Source of the DNA: Piscirickettsia litoralis
GTDB taxonomy: Bacteria; Pseudomonadota; Gammaproteobacteria; Piscirickettsiales; Piscirickettsiaceae
DNA length: 38,823 nucleotides
Assembly: GCF_001720395.1 (NCBI RefSeq)
Contig: NZ_MDTU01000001.1
Location: forward strand, 1,685,610 to 1,724,432
Reading direction: 5' to 3'
Shown: one piece after another, positions 35,948 through 38,823 of the stretch
Position numbering within the stretch: position 1 is the first letter of the stretch
Layout: every line of letters begins with the position of its first letter
Made by a program: the position numbers and the translations under genes
The notes under the pieces: generated by a model
Told to the model about the DNA's origin: nothing
What the model saw: only the letters and a program-made list of their open reading frames with translations
The model's database searches: none

Positions 35948-36874
35948 TTAGCTTGATAGTGACTGAAAATAATCACTCAAGCCTTCTTCAAATACTGTCT
36001 TAGCTGAAAAATTTAATAGCTCAGCTGCATATTTAACACTGGCTAGCGAATGCTTAATATCTCCAGGCCTTTCGTCAAAATAAACACAGTTCAGTTTATT
36101 ATCTGTTATTTTCTCAATAGAGCTTACTAACTGATTTAGGGTTGTAGCAGACCCTGTCGCGATATTACACACACCATGCTTATCACTTTTTAATGCTAAC
36201 ATGTTTGCTTGCGCCACATCTCCAACATAAATAAAGTCACGACTTTGCTCGCCATCACCATAAATATTAATCGGCTGACATTCAACAGCAGCAGTCATAA
36301 ATTTAGAAATAACTCCCGAATACTGCGAAGATGGGTCCTGCTTGGGGCCAAACACATTAAAATAGCGCAAACCGATACTGCTAATATTAAACAACTTATT
36401 ATACAAAGCTGCATAACGCTCTTTATTCGCCTTTTCCAACGCATAAAAAGAATTTGTCTCTATGGGTAGTTCAAACTCATCACTGCAAGGCAACTTCTTA
36501 ACGTTGCCATAAATTGCTGCACTCGATGCATACGCCAAATGTATTTTACTATCAGTTCTACGAATTGCTTCTAACACATTCACAAAGCCCTGAGTATTAA
36601 TCTCAAGAGATTCTAACGGATTATCTATTGAGCGAGGTACAGAAACTTGCGCGGCAAGATGTAATACTGCTGACACTCCTTGCATAGCCTCAACGACAAC
36701 AGCATAATCTCGAATATCTGCTTGCATAAGCTCCAGATTAGGATGGTTATCGGGCAAATTACTAAGCTTTCCCGATGATAAATTATCTAACACCCGCACC
36801 TTATTACCCTGAGCCAATAGCAGCTCAACAGTATGGAAGCCAATAAAACCTGCGCCGCCGGTTATAAGAATCAT
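35948..36874 (-). CDS. NAD-dependent nucleotide-sugar epimerase (SDR family)
   Basis: The 308-aa extended short-chain dehydrogenase has the NAD-binding GGAGFIG (6-12), Ser/Thr in YASSAAIYG (115-123) and the catalytic Tyr144/Lys148 in FYALEKAN; YFNVFGPKQDPSSQY and FIYVGDVAQAN are conserved downstream. It most resembles UDP-hexose/UDP-HexNAc 4-epimerases (WbpP/GalE-like); the exact sugar is open. Its ATG overlaps the TGA of the upstream glycosyltransferase as ATGA, so the two are translationally coupled. Confidence 0.93.
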   Translation of the reverse strand: MILITGGAGFIGFHTVELLLAQGNKVRVLDNLSSGKLSNLPDNHPNLELMQADIRDYAVVVEAMQGVSAVLHLAAQVSVPRSIDNPLESLEINTQGFVNVLEAIRRTDSKIHLAYASSAAIYGNVKKLPCSDEFELPIETNSFYALEKANKERYAALYNKLFNISSIGLRYFNVFGPKQDPSSQYSGVISKFMTAAVECQPINIYGDGEQSRDFIYVGDVAQANMLALKSDKHGVCNIATGSATTLNQLVSSIEKITDNKLNCVYFDERPGDIKHSLASVKYAAELLNFSAKTVFEEGLSDYFQSLSS

Positions 36875-38055
36875 GATGAAATACCTTGTTTATAGAGTGA
36901 AGTAGACAATACAGAATAATTCTGTGCGAGACTGTTACAATGCGCTTGATATTTTTCTGTAACAAAGCTTTTAAATTCTCTTCTGAAGCGCTCATTCGAA
37001 AAGCGTTTGGCATTTCTTTTACAGGCTTCTAAAGTGAAGGCATCTTTACTGTTTTCAAATGCCGTAACCGCATTCAAGATCTCTTTTACAGTTTGATCGA
37101 AAAAAAGCACGCCTGTAGGTTCCTTCTCGGTCAAGGGAGTGACTGTTTCCAACGCCCCTCCTTTGCCATAAGCAATAACGGGTGTTCCACAAGCTTGAGC
37201 TTCAACCAACGAAATACCAAAATCTTCGCAGCCTGAGAAAACAAGTGCTTTTGCAGCGGCAATAAGCTCAGCAACCTTTTCTTTTGACTGGAAACCTAAA
37301 AACACTATACTTTTTTTTGCAGCCTTTTTAAGCTTCTTTAGAAGACTCCCATCGCCAACAATATAAAGAGGTTTCCCACATTGATTAAAGGCATCCACAA
37401 TAAGGTCAAAACGCTTATAAGGCTCTAACCGTCCTACAGTAATATAATACTCCTCCTTATTCTCCACACTCATTTCAATTAGACGATCAACATCTACTGG
37501 AGGGTAAATTACTTGGCTTTTGATCCGGTTAACTTTTTTTGTCCACAAAGACACATACTTTGAATTTGCTATAGTATGATCTGGCCGACTACACGCAATT
37601 CTGTCCCACATTCTTAGCTTATGCAGAAGGTACTCTTTTAAATAGCCTAGCTTCCGTAACTTAAAATACAAAAACCTATCTTCATAAGCATATTTTAAAT
37701 TCCTCGCTTGCAAATAAGTAATATGTAATTGATTCGCTAATGTAATTGCTCCTCTAGCAACTGCATGAGAACTAGAAATAACAATATCGTAACCTTCCAA
37801 ATTCAATGTCTCAATGGCCATAGGCATGAAAGGCAAATATGCTCGGAATTTTTTGCGAGAGAAAGGCAGCCTTTGAATAAAAGTTGTCTTTGCCAGTTTA
37901 TGTTGAAGAAATCCTCTTTGATTGTCAGGTAAAAAATCGACAAGGGAGAATAAATCACACTCGGGATAGATATTAATAATCTGTTCGACCACTCGTTCAG
38001 CACCTGCATATACAGTTAACCAATCTACAATAAGTGCCACTTTAGGTTGTTGCAT
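36871..38055 (-). CDS. glycosyltransferase family 4 (WbaZ-like mannosyltransferase)
   Basis: This is a 394-aa GT-B fold enzyme for surface-polysaccharide repeat assembly. The N-terminal domain starts KVALIVDWLTVYAGAERVV (glycine-rich acceptor site). The C-terminal domain has YITVGRLEPYKRFDLIVDAF and the donor-binding ExxxxxxxE-type motif EDFGISLVEAQACGTPVIAYG. The start ATG at 38055 is chosen over an in-frame upstream ATG (38097) because AAAGGAAAG is correctly placed 5-13 bases before it. It is probably a GDP-mannose-using enzyme, consistent with manC nearby, but donor specificity is inferred. The upstream glycosyltransferase ends 44 bases before its start. Confidence 0.92.
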   Translation of the reverse strand: MQQPKVALIVDWLTVYAGAERVVEQIINIYPECDLFSLVDFLPDNQRGFLQHKLAKTTFIQRLPFSRKKFRAYLPFMPMAIETLNLEGYDIVISSSHAVARGAITLANQLHITYLQARNLKYAYEDRFLYFKLRKLGYLKEYLLHKLRMWDRIACSRPDHTIANSKYVSLWTKKVNRIKSQVIYPPVDVDRLIEMSVENKEEYYITVGRLEPYKRFDLIVDAFNQCGKPLYIVGDGSLLKKLKKAAKKSIVFLGFQSKEKVAELIAAAKALVFSGCEDFGISLVEAQACGTPVIAYGKGGALETVTPLTEKEPTGVLFFDQTVKEILNAVTAFENSKDAFTLEACKRNAKRFSNERFRREFKSFVTEKYQAHCNSLAQNYSVLSTSLYKQGISS

Positions 38056-38099
38056 ATCGCTTTCCTTTTCTAAGAAAATAGCCAGATTGTTTACCACAC

Positions 38100-38823
38100 T
38101 TACAAAGCTGAAGACAAAAATTTATAAGTATCATCCGCACATTTATCCCAAGAGAAATTTAAGACTCTTTGGTCACCTTTTTCCGATAATTCCCGACAAA
38201 GTTCATCAGAAAATGCAAGGCTATCTATCGCCTTTGCTATATCGTCTATATTATAAGGATCAATCAAAATTGCGCTGTCACCAACAATCTCTGGTAAAGA
38301 GGTTGTATTTGAAGTAATAACAGGTGTACTTGCAGCCATTGACTCAATAGCAGGAATACCAAAACCTTCATACAATGAGGGAAATACGAACCCTCTCGCA
38401 CCTGCATACAAAACAGCTAAATCTTCATCATGCACTCTTCCAAGCAATAATGTTTTTTCAGGGGCTGTTGAAAATCCAGCTCCTCTAAAAGATTTTTCTT
38501 TATCGCCAACCACAACTAGGCTCATACTTTTTTTTTTGCTTGCGTATTTGTCCAAGCAGAAAATAAGCGAGATAAATTTTTTCTAGGCTGCAATGCTCCT
38601 ACACAAAGAAGTATGCCTCTTTTATGTCATATCTTTGACGAACATTTTCAATTTCGGATTGAGATTTTTTTCGATATATATCAGATACTCCATTATATAT
38701 AACATTAATTTTTTTCTCATCAACACCAAGGGTTTCAATGATTTTTTGTTTTGTATAATTTGATATTGTCACTATCCGCTTAACTCTTTTTGCCAAAGTA
38801 GGAACAATCAACTTGTAAAACAA
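38100..38823 (-). CDS. glycosyltransferase family 4, partial and frameshifted, runs off the window
   Basis: The C-terminal GT-B domain of a second family-4 glycosyltransferase is present: VKRIVTISNYTKQKIIETLG, VIYNGVSD, then VGALQPRKNLSRLFSAW, LGRVHDEDLAVLYAGARG and FVFPSLYEGFGIPAIESMAA (donor-binding motif). Three frames are needed. Near 38610 (TTT) one extra base would join AYFF to CVGALQPRKN, and the A10 run at 38528-38537 also needs one more base or two fewer. Unlike the other broken genes here the sign is a missing base, so genuine decay or slippage is more open. The N-terminal domain lies beyond the right edge. Confidence 0.8.

Noticed and set aside
1-38823. CRISPR arrays, insertion sequences, phage or integrase genes
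   Set aside because: No regularly spaced repeat, terminal inverted repeat with transposase, or phage protein was seen when reading both strands.

Overview
The window is a chromosomal segment of a gammaproteobacterium with roughly 40% GC. The evidence is a RpoH-type sigma-32, the hemC-hemD-hemX-hemY order, Rep helicase, DinB, YggT and an OmpA-type porin. The low GC, the ankyrin-like protein and the many genes without recognisable relatives would fit an intracellular or host-associated lineage such as Piscirickettsia or Legionella relatives. That placement is inference. No integrase, transposase, phage gene or CRISPR array was seen.

Layout: (1) 0-6.2 kb holds a small secreted basic protein, a 55-codon ORF with its own promoter and terminator, dinB-matB on the minus strand, an APC-family amino-acid transporter, a 46-aa membrane protein and tRNA-Arg(CCG). 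(2) 6.2-13.6 kb holds rep helicase, a degenerate receiver-TPR protein, a lipoprotein hydrolase, a LysR regulator and, divergent from it, cyclopropane fatty acid synthase plus a small membrane protein. (3) 13.6-17.1 kb is a minus-strand cluster of unrecognised genes: an ankyrin-like protein, a small zinc-ribbon protein and a 471-aa membrane protein. (4) 17.2-22.3 kb is the tetrapyrrole operon (esterase-hemC-hemD-hemX-hemY) with yggT upstream. (5) 22.3-26.8 kb is an envelope/heat-stress block: a DegS-like protease, an OmpR-type regulator and a histidine kinase in one operon, divergent from rpoH and a cold-shock protein. (6) 26.8-32.8 kb has two outer-membrane proteins, then a TetR/CecR-like repressor divergent from an export system (lipoprotein fusion protein, ABC ATPase, ABC-2 permease). 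(7) 32.8-38.8 kb is a surface-polysaccharide locus (initiating sugar-phosphate transferase, manC, epimerase, two GT4 glycosyltransferases) that runs off the right edge.

One property dominates the reading. At least nine genes, including housekeeping ones (rep, hemD, ompA-like), are split by a frameshift that removing exactly one base from a 5-8 base homopolymer repairs, giving normal family lengths. This looks like systematic homopolymer over-calling rather than gene decay, so I annotate these genes at full repaired span. hemX differs: it carries an in-frame amber codon. The last glycosyltransferase differs too: its two breaks need a base added.

The best candidate for something undescribed is the 13.6-17.1 kb cluster, but the sequence alone gives it no function.
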